From the NCBI GenBank assembly GCA_011390645.1, contig JAABRY010000022.1, positions 1 to 37,197 of the forward strand: 37,197 bases of DNA, written 5' to 3'. Source of the DNA: Gemmatimonadota bacterium (GTDB taxonomy: Bacteria > Gemmatimonadota > Gemmatimonadetes > Gemmatimonadales > GWC2-71-9). The position numbers were made by a program, and so were the translations under genes. Position 1 is the stretch's first letter, and each line of letters opens with the position of its first letter. The notes beneath the pieces were generated by a model, which was not told the DNA's origin, did no database searches, and saw nothing but the letters and a program-made list of their open reading frames with translations. Below, one piece after another: positions 8,973-16,696 of the stretch.

Positions 8973-9325
8973 AGAAGCGCGCGGGTGGCCTCGTGTATTC
9001 CACCGAGCTTGGGCGAACCTGTCCGGATTGTCGCAAGCCGGTGGCCGACTGCCGGTGTCGTGCACCGGGAGCGCCACCCAAAGGTGATGGCGTGGTGCGC
9101 GTTGGTCGCGAGACGAAGGGCCGCAAGGGCGCAGGTGTCACCATCGTGACGGGCGTACCGTTGGGGGGGGGAGACCTTGCGGCCCTCGCCAAGGCGTTGA
9201 AACAGCGCTGTGGTTCGGGTGGGACCCTCAAGGACGGCGTGATCGAGCTGCAGGGTGATCATCGCGACGTGGTCGTCACCGAGCTGCAGAAGCGCGGCTG
9301 GACTGTCAAGCGCGTGGGTGGCTGA
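8969..9325 (+). CDS. yciH: YciH, SUI1/eIF1-type translation factor
   Basis: 118 residues starting at ATG 8969 inside the preceding stop (ATGA). The protein follows the YciH plan: the N-terminal LVYSTELGR phrase, then the SUI1 core from about residue 40 (PKGDGVVRVGRETKGRKG) with VTIVTGVPL, the CGSGGTLKDGVIELQGD stretch and a C-terminal VKRVGG. YciH resembles eukaryotic eIF1 and acts in stringency of start-codon selection. Unlike E. coli YciH, it carries a cysteine cluster C18, C21, C28, C30 that could bind zinc. A nine-G tract (9163-9171) encodes the LGGG part. Being coupled to an oxidoreductase suggests shared transcription rather than shared function. Confidence 0.93.
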   Translation: MKKRAGGLVYSTELGRTCPDCRKPVADCRCRAPGAPPKGDGVVRVGRETKGRKGAGVTIVTGVPLGGGDLAALAKALKQRCGSGGTLKDGVIELQGDHRDVVVTELQKRGWTVKRVGG

Positions 9326-9379
9326 GGCCGCAGGCCGTCCCCCTTACCGCGCCTCATTCCCGCGGGTAGCTTCCTTTGG

Positions 9380-9385
9380 TACATA
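9380..9385 (+). promoter_or_regulatory. Possible -10 element upstream of the DinB-like gene
   Basis: TACATA with a poor -35 candidate (TTCCCG, 9357-9362) 17 bases upstream. A run of eight C (9389-9396) separates it from the gene start at 9423. Weak sequence support. Confidence 0.22.
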
Positions 9386-9422
9386 TCGCCCCCCCCATCC
9401 ATCGCAACTGTCGAGGTGCCTC

Positions 9423-9947
9423 ATGCGACTTCCCGCCCTTGTACTCACCCTTGCCGTACTCGCTGCGCCGCTCGCCGCGCAGGAGGGAATGGCGCACTCT
9501 GATCCCCCCACCGAACTGGTGCCGCTGCTGAACCAGTTCGGCGGCTGGTTCGTGCAGGGCGCGGAGCAGATGCCCGAGGCCGACTACGCCTTCAAGCCGA
9601 CGCCGGAGGTGCGCTCCTTCGGTCAGCTCGTGGGGCACATGATCAACGGCAACTTCGCGATCTGCGCGGGGATCATGGGGGAGAAAAGCCCCGGTACGAT
9701 GGACTACGAAAAGGCCCCCGACAAGGCGACACAGATCGCTGCGCTGCGTGAGTCGATCGAGTATTGCCGCACGGCGCACACGTGGGGCAAGTCGCGCCAC
9801 CACGACGAGGTCACGCTCTTCGGCATGAAGGGGAGCGTGACCTGGGCCCTCGCGTTCAACATCTCCCACCTCGCCGAGCACTACGGCAACATGGTGACCT
9901 ACATGCGGTTGAAGGGGATGGTGCCGCCGTCCAGCCAGGGCGGTTGA
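9423..9947 (+). CDS. Exported DinB-family four-helix protein
   Basis: 174 residues from ATG 9423. The first 20 residues are a Sec signal (hydrophobic core, AAPLAAQ cleavage region), so the protein is secreted. The mature part fits the DinB/YfiT-like four-helix bundle. It carries the widely spaced metal-binding His pattern: one His in LVGHMINGN near residue 77 and two in ISHLAEHYGN near 160. DinB-like proteins often bind a divalent metal; many are thiol-dependent transferases, but the exported versions have no proven role. No partner gene is obvious: it follows yciH after 97 bases and precedes the Rieske gene by 42. Confidence 0.85.
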   Translation: MRLPALVLTLAVLAAPLAAQEGMAHSDPPTELVPLLNQFGGWFVQGAEQMPEADYAFKPTPEVRSFGQLVGHMINGNFAICAGIMGEKSPGTMDYEKAPDKATQIAALRESIEYCRTAHTWGKSRHHDEVTLFGMKGSVTWALAFNISHLAEHYGNMVTYMRLKGMVPPSSQGG

Positions 9948-9989
9948 TCTGACCCGCCGTCGCATCTCCACACGCCCGGGTGCACGCTG

Positions 9990-11060
9990 ATGCCGTTCTC
10001 GTTCAACCCTGACATCCGATATGCCGAAACGCTGCCGGCACGGCTGTATACCGACTCGGTCTATCTCTCACTGGAAGAGGCGAAGATCTTCGGGCGGTGC
10101 TGGCAGTTGGTCGGTCGCGTGGCCGACCTCGCCGAGCCGGGCAGCTACCTCACGGCGGACATCGGCGATGAGGCGATCGTGGTGGTGCATGATGGTGAGG
10201 TGCTGCGCGGCTTCCACAACATCTGTCTGCATCGCGCCGGACCGGTCGCCACGGGGTGTGGCAAGCGGCAGACGCTCCAGTGTCGCTATCACGGGTGGAG
10301 CTACCGACTGGACGGCACGCTGCACCGCGCGCCGGAGATGGAGGGCACCGACGGCTTCGACCCCGACGCGATGCGCCTGATGCCGGTCCAGGTGGCGACA
10401 TGGGGCCCGCTCGTCTTCGCCAACCTCGATCTCAAGGCCCCGTCCTTGGCGCATTTCCTCGAGGGCATCCCCGAGCGCACCGCGCGCTTCCAGCCCGAGG
10501 CGATGCGCTTCGTGCTCCAGAAGCGCTGGACCATCGCATGCAATTGGAAGGTGTACGTCGACAACTACCTCGAGGGCTACCACCTCCCGGCGGTGCACCC
10601 GGGCCTCTACAAGGAGCTCGATTACGACGCGTACCGCGTCGAACCACATCGCTACTGGTCGCTGCAACACGCCCCGCTGCGGGCGGGGCATGGGCCCGAG
10701 CGGAAGTACGTGGCTCAGGGTGAGGGAGACGACGCCCAGTACTACTGGCTCTTCCCCAACCTCATGCTGAACATCTACCAGGGGCAGATGCAGACCAATG
10801 TGGTGATTCCCCGCGGGGTGGATCGCTGTGAGGTGGTGTTCGAGTGGTATGCGGTGGACCCGCCGGCAGACGCATCCGCCGACCCGACATGGACCCGGCT
10901 CGTCGCGTTCAGCGACGAGATCCAGGATGAGGACATCGGGATTTGTGAAGTGGTGCAGCGCAACCTGCGCTCACGGTCATATGATCGGGGCCGCTATTCG
11001 GCCGCTCGGGAGAACGGCGTGCACCACTTCCACGGGCTGGTGCACGAGTTCCTGACCTGA
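9990..11060 (+). CDS. Rieske non-heme iron oxygenase, alpha subunit
   Basis: 356 residues, full length for a ring-hydroxylating oxygenase alpha subunit. The Rieske [2Fe-2S] ligands are C79-x-H81 (CLHRAG) and C98-x2-H101 (CRYHGW). The catalytic domain has the mononuclear iron facial pair H198 and H203 in the NYLEGYHLPAVHP segment, with E195 in the position of the bridging acid; the third ligand is probably an Asp in QDEDIGICE near residue 310. It uses electrons from a reductase to hydroxylate or demethylate a substrate, like the CntA/choline monooxygenase branch. No ferredoxin, reductase or beta subunit is adjacent, so the electron donor must be elsewhere. The stop codon abuts that of convergent rho. 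Confidence 0.93.
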   Translation: MPFSFNPDIRYAETLPARLYTDSVYLSLEEAKIFGRCWQLVGRVADLAEPGSYLTADIGDEAIVVVHDGEVLRGFHNICLHRAGPVATGCGKRQTLQCRYHGWSYRLDGTLHRAPEMEGTDGFDPDAMRLMPVQVATWGPLVFANLDLKAPSLAHFLEGIPERTARFQPEAMRFVLQKRWTIACNWKVYVDNYLEGYHLPAVHPGLYKELDYDAYRVEPHRYWSLQHAPLRAGHGPERKYVAQGEGDDAQYYWLFPNLMLNIYQGQMQTNVVIPRGVDRCEVVFEWYAVDPPADASADPTWTRLVAFSDEIQDEDIGICEVVQRNLRSRSYDRGRYSAARENGVHHFHGLVHEFLT

Positions 11061-12320
11061 TCAGCGCCCGACCATCTCCCGCACCAGTTCGATCGCCTTG
11101 CTCACGGGGAGCTCGGCCGCGGTGTTGCGGAGTTCGTGGGAGCGCTTGAGCATCTCCGGCTCCAACAAGAGTTCCTCGCGGCGCGTGCTGCTGGCCGAGA
11201 TGTCGATCGCCGGGAAGATGCGGCGTTCCGCAAGCTCGCGCGACAGCACGATCTCGGCGTTGCCGGTGCCCTTGAACTCCTCGAAGATCACTTCGTCGGC
11301 GCGTGAGCCGGTGTCGATCAACGCCGTGGCAATGATCGTCAGCGAGCCCTTCCCCTTGCTCGGGTCCACCATGCGTGCGCTGCCGAAGAACTTCTTGGGT
11401 CGCTCCATCGCCTCGGCACCGATGCCGCCGGAGAGGGTGCGCCCGCTGCCGCGATCGATGTTGTTGTAGGCGCGGGCGAGGCGGGTGATCGAGTCAAGAA
11501 TGATCACCACATCCTGACCGAGCTCCACCCGGCGTCTCGCGCGCTCGAGCGTCATCTCGGCGATCGCGACGTGCCGCTCCGCACCGAAGTCGAAGCTCGA
11601 GGCGATCACTTCGCCCACCCCGGCCATCTCCATCTCGGTCACTTCCTCCGGCCGCTCATCGGCGAGGAGGATGAAGATTGTGACGTCGGGGTGGTTGGCG
11701 GCGATGCCGCGTGCGATGGCGGTGAGGAGGGTCGTCTTGCCGGCTTTCGCGGGAGCCACCACCAAGGCGCGCTGTCCCTTGCCGAGTGGGACCAGCAGGT
11801 CGATCAGTGCGGGGGTCACGTCGCCTCCGCGGGCGATCGGACCGGGCTTGGCGAGGTGCAGCATTTCGGTCGGGTGCATCGCGGAGAGGCGCGCGAAATC
11901 CGGGCGGCCCTGGCAATCCTCCGGCGCGAACCCGCAGATGCTGGTCACGGTGTAGAGTGCCGGTGCCTTGCCGCCGCGGGGTGGGCCTGCTTCACCCTCG
12001 ACCTCGTCGCCCGGACGCAGCTTGTACTTGGAGATGATCGACTGTGGCACGAAGACGTCGTCGTTGCCGGGGAGGTACGACGTGGAGCGCTGTCGGAGGA
12101 AGCCACCACCGCGCTCGGTCAGTTCGAGGATGCCGCTGACGATCGGCCCGCTTCCCGGCTCCCAATCGGCGGGAATTTCATAGACGGCGGTCCCACCGCC
12201 GCCATTGCCATTGCTGCCGCCATTGCCGTTGCCTTGTTCACCCGCGCCACCACCGGGGCGACGCTTGCCCCGCCCGCGTCCACCGCGCCGCTTCGGCGGC
12301 CGCCCACGCGGTTCGCTCAC
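11061..12320 (-). CDS. rho: Transcription termination factor Rho
   Basis: 419 residues from a GTG at 12320 with a good GGAGGTG ribosome site. Rho is the hexameric RNA-dependent ATPase/helicase that ends transcription. Residues 1-45 are an Arg/Gly/Asn-rich tail with RGGRGRGKRRPGG, replacing the helical N-terminal domain of E. coli Rho. Then come the OSB RNA-binding fold (about 50-130), Walker A (APAKAGKTT, 189-197), Walker B (VVIILDSITR, about 271-280), the Q-loop region LSGGIGAEAMERPKKFFGSAR area (297-315) and the R-loop DPSKGKGS (319-326). All catalytic parts are intact. The disordered basic tail likely adds RNA binding. It is convergent with the Rieske gene, with no spacer. Confidence 0.97.
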   Translation of the reverse strand: MSEPRGRPPKRRGGRGRGKRRPGGGAGEQGNGNGGSNGNGGGGTAVYEIPADWEPGSGPIVSGILELTERGGGFLRQRSTSYLPGNDDVFVPQSIISKYKLRPGDEVEGEAGPPRGGKAPALYTVTSICGFAPEDCQGRPDFARLSAMHPTEMLHLAKPGPIARGGDVTPALIDLLVPLGKGQRALVVAPAKAGKTTLLTAIARGIAANHPDVTIFILLADERPEEVTEMEMAGVGEVIASSFDFGAERHVAIAEMTLERARRRVELGQDVVIILDSITRLARAYNNIDRGSGRTLSGGIGAEAMERPKKFFGSARMVDPSKGKGSLTIIATALIDTGSRADEVIFEEFKGTGNAEIVLSRELAERRIFPAIDISASSTRREELLLEPEMLKRSHELRNTAAELPVSKAIELVREMVGR

Positions 12321-12406
12321 TGGACACCTCCGCGACGACGGCGGCGGGAGGGATTGGCATCAGCGGAGCGGTACAACGACACGAATGCGTGCATCGGAAT
12401 CCTGAG

Positions 12407-12412
12407 TGTCAA
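12407..12412 (-). promoter_or_regulatory. Possible -35 box for rho
   Basis: The reverse complement reads TTGACA, a perfect -35 hexamer, about 90 bases before the rho start. The matching -10 region (CGCATT or GCATTC after 17-18 bases) is poor, so the assignment is tentative. Confidence 0.3.
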
Positions 12413-12417
12413 GCGGG

Positions 12418-12461
12418 GCGCCGCGCGGCCAACGGCCATGCGGCGTGGCGCACTGTGCGCC
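12418..12461 (-). terminator. Pair of abutting GC-rich hairpins upstream of rho
   Basis: Bases 12418-12430 pair with 12434-12446 (inner GGCC/GGCC around an AAC loop, outer CGCCGC/GCGGCG-type stem with one mismatch). GGCGCA (12447-12452) then pairs with TGCGCC (12456-12461). There is no U-tract. They could end the upstream kinase transcript or act as a leader structure upstream of rho. Confidence 0.35.
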
Positions 12462-12736
12462 CAATGAGTACCACGGGTCCGGTGGTGTCAGGTACGCGAT
12501 GGCCGTCCGCAGGCAGGCGGTGACCAACGGCATCTCACCAGAGGGAGCCTGTTGCGCCAGAAGCGCAGGTCCAGCGGTGGGTGGGGCACCAACACCCCAA
12601 CTCGCTCCGCCGACAGGCGTTGAACATTTCGTCGCTCACAAGCCCTGAACTGTGGGGTGGGACGAGGCGCGCCGACTGGCGCGGCAGACGATGAAAATAC
12701 GCATGGTGGTCCGTGATGCGCCACCCCCCGTCAGGA

Positions 12737-15292
12737 CTAGCTCTCGTCGAGGACCGCCCGGATCCGCTCAGCCAATTCGACCGGGGTGAACGGCTTCTGC
12801 AGGAACGGCACCTCGGATGCCCGGAGGCCCACGCGGCCCAGCTCATCGCCAGGGTACCCGCTCATGAACAGGATGCGCATCTCCGGAAACTCGTCTGCGA
12901 CGCGCTCGACCAGCTCGGGTCCCGTCATCCCGGGCATCATCACGTCAGTGAGCATCAGATTCGGGGTGTCGTTGGAGCGGTCAGCGAGCACGCGGCGCGC
13001 GTGGCCCGCCCCATTGGCCGTCACCACGCGGTAGCCGAGGCGCGTCAGAATGCGCGCCGTGACCTCACGGACCGAAGCCTCGTCCTCGACCACCAGAATC
13101 GTCTCGGTGCCTTGCGGGCCCCGTCGGGTTGCGGGTCGGGCCTCGATTGCATGGTACTCCCCCGGTGCGGCCGTCGCAGGCAACAGGATCCGGATCGACG
13201 TCCCCTGGCCCGGCACGGAGTCGACCTCGATGCCGCCGCCGTGTTCTTCGACGATGCGCAGCGTGGTGGCAAGTCCGAGACCCGTACCCTTGCCGGCAGC
13301 CTTCGTCGTGAAGAACGGCTCGAAGATGTGATCCAGGGTGGCCTGATCCATTCCCGCACCGGTATCCGTCACTTCGAGGACGGCGTAGTGTCCGGCGGCC
13401 AGGGTGGTCCCCTTGCGGGTGACCACCGTGTCGAGCAGGCGGTGTCCGGTGCGGATGCTGAGAGTCCCGCCTCGGGGCATCGCGTCGCGCGCGTTGAGTG
13501 ACAAGTTCACGATCACCTGTGCCAGTTGATTGGCATCGCCCTCGATCGGGATCGGGTGTGCCTCACGTTGCATCGCGACGTGCACCTCCGCTCCCAACAG
13601 CCGACGCAGTAGCTGGACCGTTTCCTCGGCGAGCGCGGCGAGATCGATCGGGCGGCGCTGGATTTTCTCCTGGCGTGAGAACGCGAGTAGTTGCCCAGTC
13701 AGGCCAGAGGCGCGGCCGGACGCCTGCCGAATGATTTCGAGGTCGGCGCGGACGGGTGGCGAGAGCTCTTCTTCCAGGAGGAGATCGGTCGACGCGAGAA
13801 TCGTCGTCAGCAGGTTGTTGAAGTCGTGCGCCACGCCGCCGGCGAGTCGGCCGACGGCCTCCATCTTCTGCGCCTGCCGCAAACGGGATTCGAGTGCGTT
13901 GCGCTCCGTGAGGTCGCGGGCCACGAAGATGACGCCGGCGACCGCGGGTTCCGCCGTGAGGTCGGTCACCACGACGTCGAACTCGACCCAGCGGTTCTCC
14001 GCATGCCGGAGTCGCAGGGGCATCGAGAAGTGGGCAGCGCCCTCCAATGGCGACGTGACAGCGTCCAGTGTGGCGGCATCATCGTCGTGCACTAGGGCCG
14101 TCACGTGCTGTCCGACCAATTCATCCGGCAACCTCCCGAGGATGCGCTGACTACTTGGTGAGACGAATCGGATCGTGCCCTCTGGTTCGGCGACGATGAA
14201 GAGATCGGAGCCATGGCGCACGAGGGCCGCGACGCGGGCATTGCCCTCCTGTTGCGCCTGGGCCCGGAGCAGGCGGGTGTTCTGGTCGGCCGTCAGTCCC
14301 TGTCGGACGAGCAGCAGGATCGAGAGCGCCACCAGGCCGAGCACCAACGAGGGTGGGATCGGTAGCGCGGGATCGAAGGCGGCACGGGTGAGGAGAATCG
14401 CCACGACCCCGGTCGCGAGCAGCGGGAGCGGGGAGTACCCGCTGGTGACCGCTGGGGACGGCACGCCAACCGGCTCCGCTGTCGTTGCATAGCGGAGGCC
14501 GGCGCCGAGGAAGCCAAGATAGGCGAGGGTGAAGGCCGCCTCGCTCAGTCGCTCGACGGGCTCTGGCGCGGGACCCGGCCCGTAGTACATCACCTGGTAC
14601 AACGACTCGGCGATGATGTAGGCGATGATCGCCATCCCGATCCAGCGGAAGGCGGCCCGGTGTTCCGCAACGCCGCCGCCCACGATCACGCTGTTCAGCG
14701 CAAAGAGGAAACCGAGGTCGAGCAGGGGGTAAGCGACACGAACGAAGAGGTCGACCGGCCCATCCACGGCCACCGTCGTTGGCGCGATGATGAGGTGCCA
14801 CCCCACCAGCCCGAATCCGACAGCGACCACGGCGGCATCGAGGGCGACCTTCCACCCGTCATACTGCCCGGGGCTCCGCCTCGGAAGCCTGACCACGCCG
14901 ACGATGATCGCGACATAGGACAGCAGAAACGCCACGTCACCAACGCGCGGCAAGCCCTTGGGAAGCGCGACCACCTCGTGGACGTAGATGTACCACAGCA
15001 TGCCGAGCGCGGAGCCCAACATCCCGGCGCCGAGCCACCGCAACCCACTTCGGGTGGCGGGCAAGAGGGTCTCGCGTTTCGAGGCGACCCACAGGGCGAT
15101 CGCCCCGCCCAGCGTCAGCGGGAGGTACTGCAGGTACTTGCCGAAGAGGGCCAGGGCCGGGACGGCCGTCTGAAAACTGTACGATACGACGAGCACGACC
15201 GCATAGCCGACTGCCAGCAGCCACGCGATCCGCGAAGGACCGCGCAGGGTGAGGTGGGCGTTCCCCCGGTCAGCGAGGTGGGCGAGCGTCAT
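12737..15292 (-). CDS. Membrane-bound PAS hybrid histidine kinase
   Basis: 851 residues from ATG 15292 (a GTG six bases earlier is also possible and would leave no gap from the lyase gene). About ten hydrophobic segments fill residues 20-335, making a multi-pass sensor module of unassigned MASE-like type. Then PAS (about 345-465), HisKA with phospho-acceptor H489 in GGVAHDFNN, HATPase_c (N-box NLSLNARDAM, DTGAGM, GTGLGLA) and a receiver with phospho-acceptor D783 (LTDVMMPGMTG), Ser in place of Thr (FMSGY) and Lys in LQKPF. It directly follows the permease and tryptophanase-like genes on the same strand, so it may sense something related to their substrate or product (inference). No DNA-binding response regulator is adjacent. 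Confidence 0.92.
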   Translation of the reverse strand: MTLAHLADRGNAHLTLRGPSRIAWLLAVGYAVVLVVSYSFQTAVPALALFGKYLQYLPLTLGGAIALWVASKRETLLPATRSGLRWLGAGMLGSALGMLWYIYVHEVVALPKGLPRVGDVAFLLSYVAIIVGVVRLPRRSPGQYDGWKVALDAAVVAVGFGLVGWHLIIAPTTVAVDGPVDLFVRVAYPLLDLGFLFALNSVIVGGGVAEHRAAFRWIGMAIIAYIIAESLYQVMYYGPGPAPEPVERLSEAAFTLAYLGFLGAGLRYATTAEPVGVPSPAVTSGYSPLPLLATGVVAILLTRAAFDPALPIPPSLVLGLVALSILLLVRQGLTADQNTRLLRAQAQQEGNARVAALVRHGSDLFIVAEPEGTIRFVSPSSQRILGRLPDELVGQHVTALVHDDDAATLDAVTSPLEGAAHFSMPLRLRHAENRWVEFDVVVTDLTAEPAVAGVIFVARDLTERNALESRLRQAQKMEAVGRLAGGVAHDFNNLLTTILASTDLLLEEELSPPVRADLEIIRQASGRASGLTGQLLAFSRQEKIQRRPIDLAALAEETVQLLRRLLGAEVHVAMQREAHPIPIEGDANQLAQVIVNLSLNARDAMPRGGTLSIRTGHRLLDTVVTRKGTTLAAGHYAVLEVTDTGAGMDQATLDHIFEPFFTTKAAGKGTGLGLATTLRIVEEHGGGIEVDSVPGQGTSIRILLPATAAPGEYHAIEARPATRRGPQGTETILVVEDEASVREVTARILTRLGYRVVTANGAGHARRVLADRSNDTPNLMLTDVMMPGMTGPELVERVADEFPEMRILFMSGYPGDELGRVGLRASEVPFLQKPFTPVELAERIRAVLDES

Positions 15293-15298
15293 GGCCAC

Positions 15299-16696
15299 CT
15301 ACAGAGCCAGAAGCGTGCCGCCAATGGGAGCCAAATGGGCCGAAAAATGCCTGAGGGCCGGGGGCTGACTGGTGATACGCATCCCGCGGATCCGGTCGCG
15401 CCGGCCATGCACATAGGTCAGCACCTCGGCGAGGTAATCCACGTGGCTCTGGGTGTAGACTCGACGGGGGAAGGCGAGGCGAACCAGTTCCATCGACGCG
15501 GCCCGCTCGCTACCGTCAGGCTGCTGCCCGAACATCACCGAACCGATCTCGACGGAGCGCACGCCGCCTTCGAGGTACAGTGCGGCAGAGAGTGCCCACG
15601 CCGGATATTCAAGTGCAGGGATGTGGGGAAGCAGGGCGGCGGCGTCGATATAGAGGGCATGACCGCCGGGTGGTTCCATGATCGGAATCCCGACCTGGCG
15701 AAGCCGATCGCCGAGGTAGGCGACCGAGCGGATGCGGTAGCGCAGGTAGTCCTCGTCGAGCGCCTCATCGAGGCCGACCGCGATCGCCTCGAGGTCGTAC
15801 CCGGCGAGGCCGCCATACGTCGGGAAACCTTCGGTCAGGATCAGCGCATCGCGGCATCGGCGCGCGAGGTCGTCGTCGTGCATCGCGAGGAAGCCGCCGA
15901 TGTTCGCCATCCCGTCCTTCTTGGCGCTCATCGTGGCCCCGTCGACCTCGGCAAACATGGCCTGCGCGATGTCGCGCGGGGACCGGCCCGCCCAGTCGCC
16001 TTCGCGCTCACGGATGAACCAGGCATTCTCGGCGAAGCGACACGCGTCCAGAAAGAGCGGCACGCCGTACTGGCGGCAGACGGCGCGCACGGCGCGGAGG
16101 TTTGCCAGCGAAACCGGTTGCCCCCCCCCAGAATTGTTGGTGACCGTCATCATCACCAGCGGGACGCGCGCCCTGTCGGTCGCGAGCAAGTGCTCCAGCG
16201 CAGCCACGTCCATGTTTCCCTTGAACGGATGCTGCAGGCTCGGTTGCCGGCCCTCGGGAATGGGGAGGTCGAGCGCGGTCGCCCCACGCGCCTCGATATT
16301 GGCGCGGGTGGTGTCGAAGTGGGTGTTGTTCGGGACGATGTCACCGGCGCTGACCGTCGCCCCGAAGAGGATGCGCTCCGCGGCGCGTCCCTGGTGCGTC
16401 GGGATCACGTGCGTCAGCCCGGTGATGCGGCGCACGGCATCCTCGAAGCGATACCACGAATCCGCTCCGGCGTACGACTCGTCGCCGCGCATCATCCCCG
16501 CCCACTGCGCCGACGACATCGCACCGGTCCCGGAATCGGTCAGCAGGTCGATCAGGACGTCGCGCGCCCGCAAGAGGAAGAGATTGTAGTGGGCAGCCTC
16601 GAGCGCGGCTGCGCGCTCCGCACGCGTGGTCTGCCGGATCGGCTCGACCGACTTGATGCGGAACGGTTCGATGATGGTGTGTGGCTGAAAGGTCAT
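15299..16696 (-). CDS. tnaA: Tryptophanase / tyrosine phenol-lyase family PLP enzyme
   Basis: 465 residues from ATG 16696, which overlaps the permease stop. The family splits aromatic amino acids by beta-elimination, giving indole or phenol plus pyruvate and ammonia. PLP-site residues are present: T100-HQGR, D217 and R220 (DACR), and the Schiff-base Lys K260 in MSAKKD. The N-terminal LLTDSGTGAMSSAQWAGMM segment is closer to tyrosine phenol-lyase, as is NIGGFL. However, near the C-terminus LRHF has a His where tryptophanase has its substrate-binding His463 and tyrosine phenol-lyase has Phe. I favour tryptophanase, with real doubt about the substrate. Nine C (16121-16129) encode part of the NNSGGGQP loop. 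Coupling to an amino-acid permease supports a catabolic operon. Confidence 0.88.
   Translation of the reverse strand: MTFQPHTIIEPFRIKSVEPIRQTTRAERAAALEAAHYNLFLLRARDVLIDLLTDSGTGAMSSAQWAGMMRGDESYAGADSWYRFEDAVRRITGLTHVIPTHQGRAAERILFGATVSAGDIVPNNTHFDTTRANIEARGATALDLPIPEGRQPSLQHPFKGNMDVAALEHLLATDRARVPLVMMTVTNNSGGGQPVSLANLRAVRAVCRQYGVPLFLDACRFAENAWFIREREGDWAGRSPRDIAQAMFAEVDGATMSAKKDGMANIGGFLAMHDDDLARRCRDALILTEGFPTYGGLAGYDLEAIAVGLDEALDEDYLRYRIRSVAYLGDRLRQVGIPIMEPPGGHALYIDAAALLPHIPALEYPAWALSAALYLEGGVRSVEIGSVMFGQQPDGSERAASMELVRLAFPRRVYTQSHVDYLAEVLTYVHGRRDRIRGMRITSQPPALRHFSAHLAPIGGTLLAL

Larger units (their letters stand above)
12321..12736. other. 416-base gap between rho and the membrane kinase gene
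   Basis: No credible gene is present; short open frames here have no family-like features. The part nearest rho contains a candidate minus-strand promoter box and two abutting hairpins (listed separately). A further stem, TGGGG (12582-12586) with CCCCA (12595-12599), lies in the middle. The rest shows nothing I can interpret. It is the longest gene-free stretch in an otherwise tightly packed window. Confidence 0.6.

Noticed and set aside
12406-12648. 80-codon open frame in the rho-kinase gap
   Set aside because: No ribosome site, no family-like pattern, and it runs through the two hairpins; probably non-coding.
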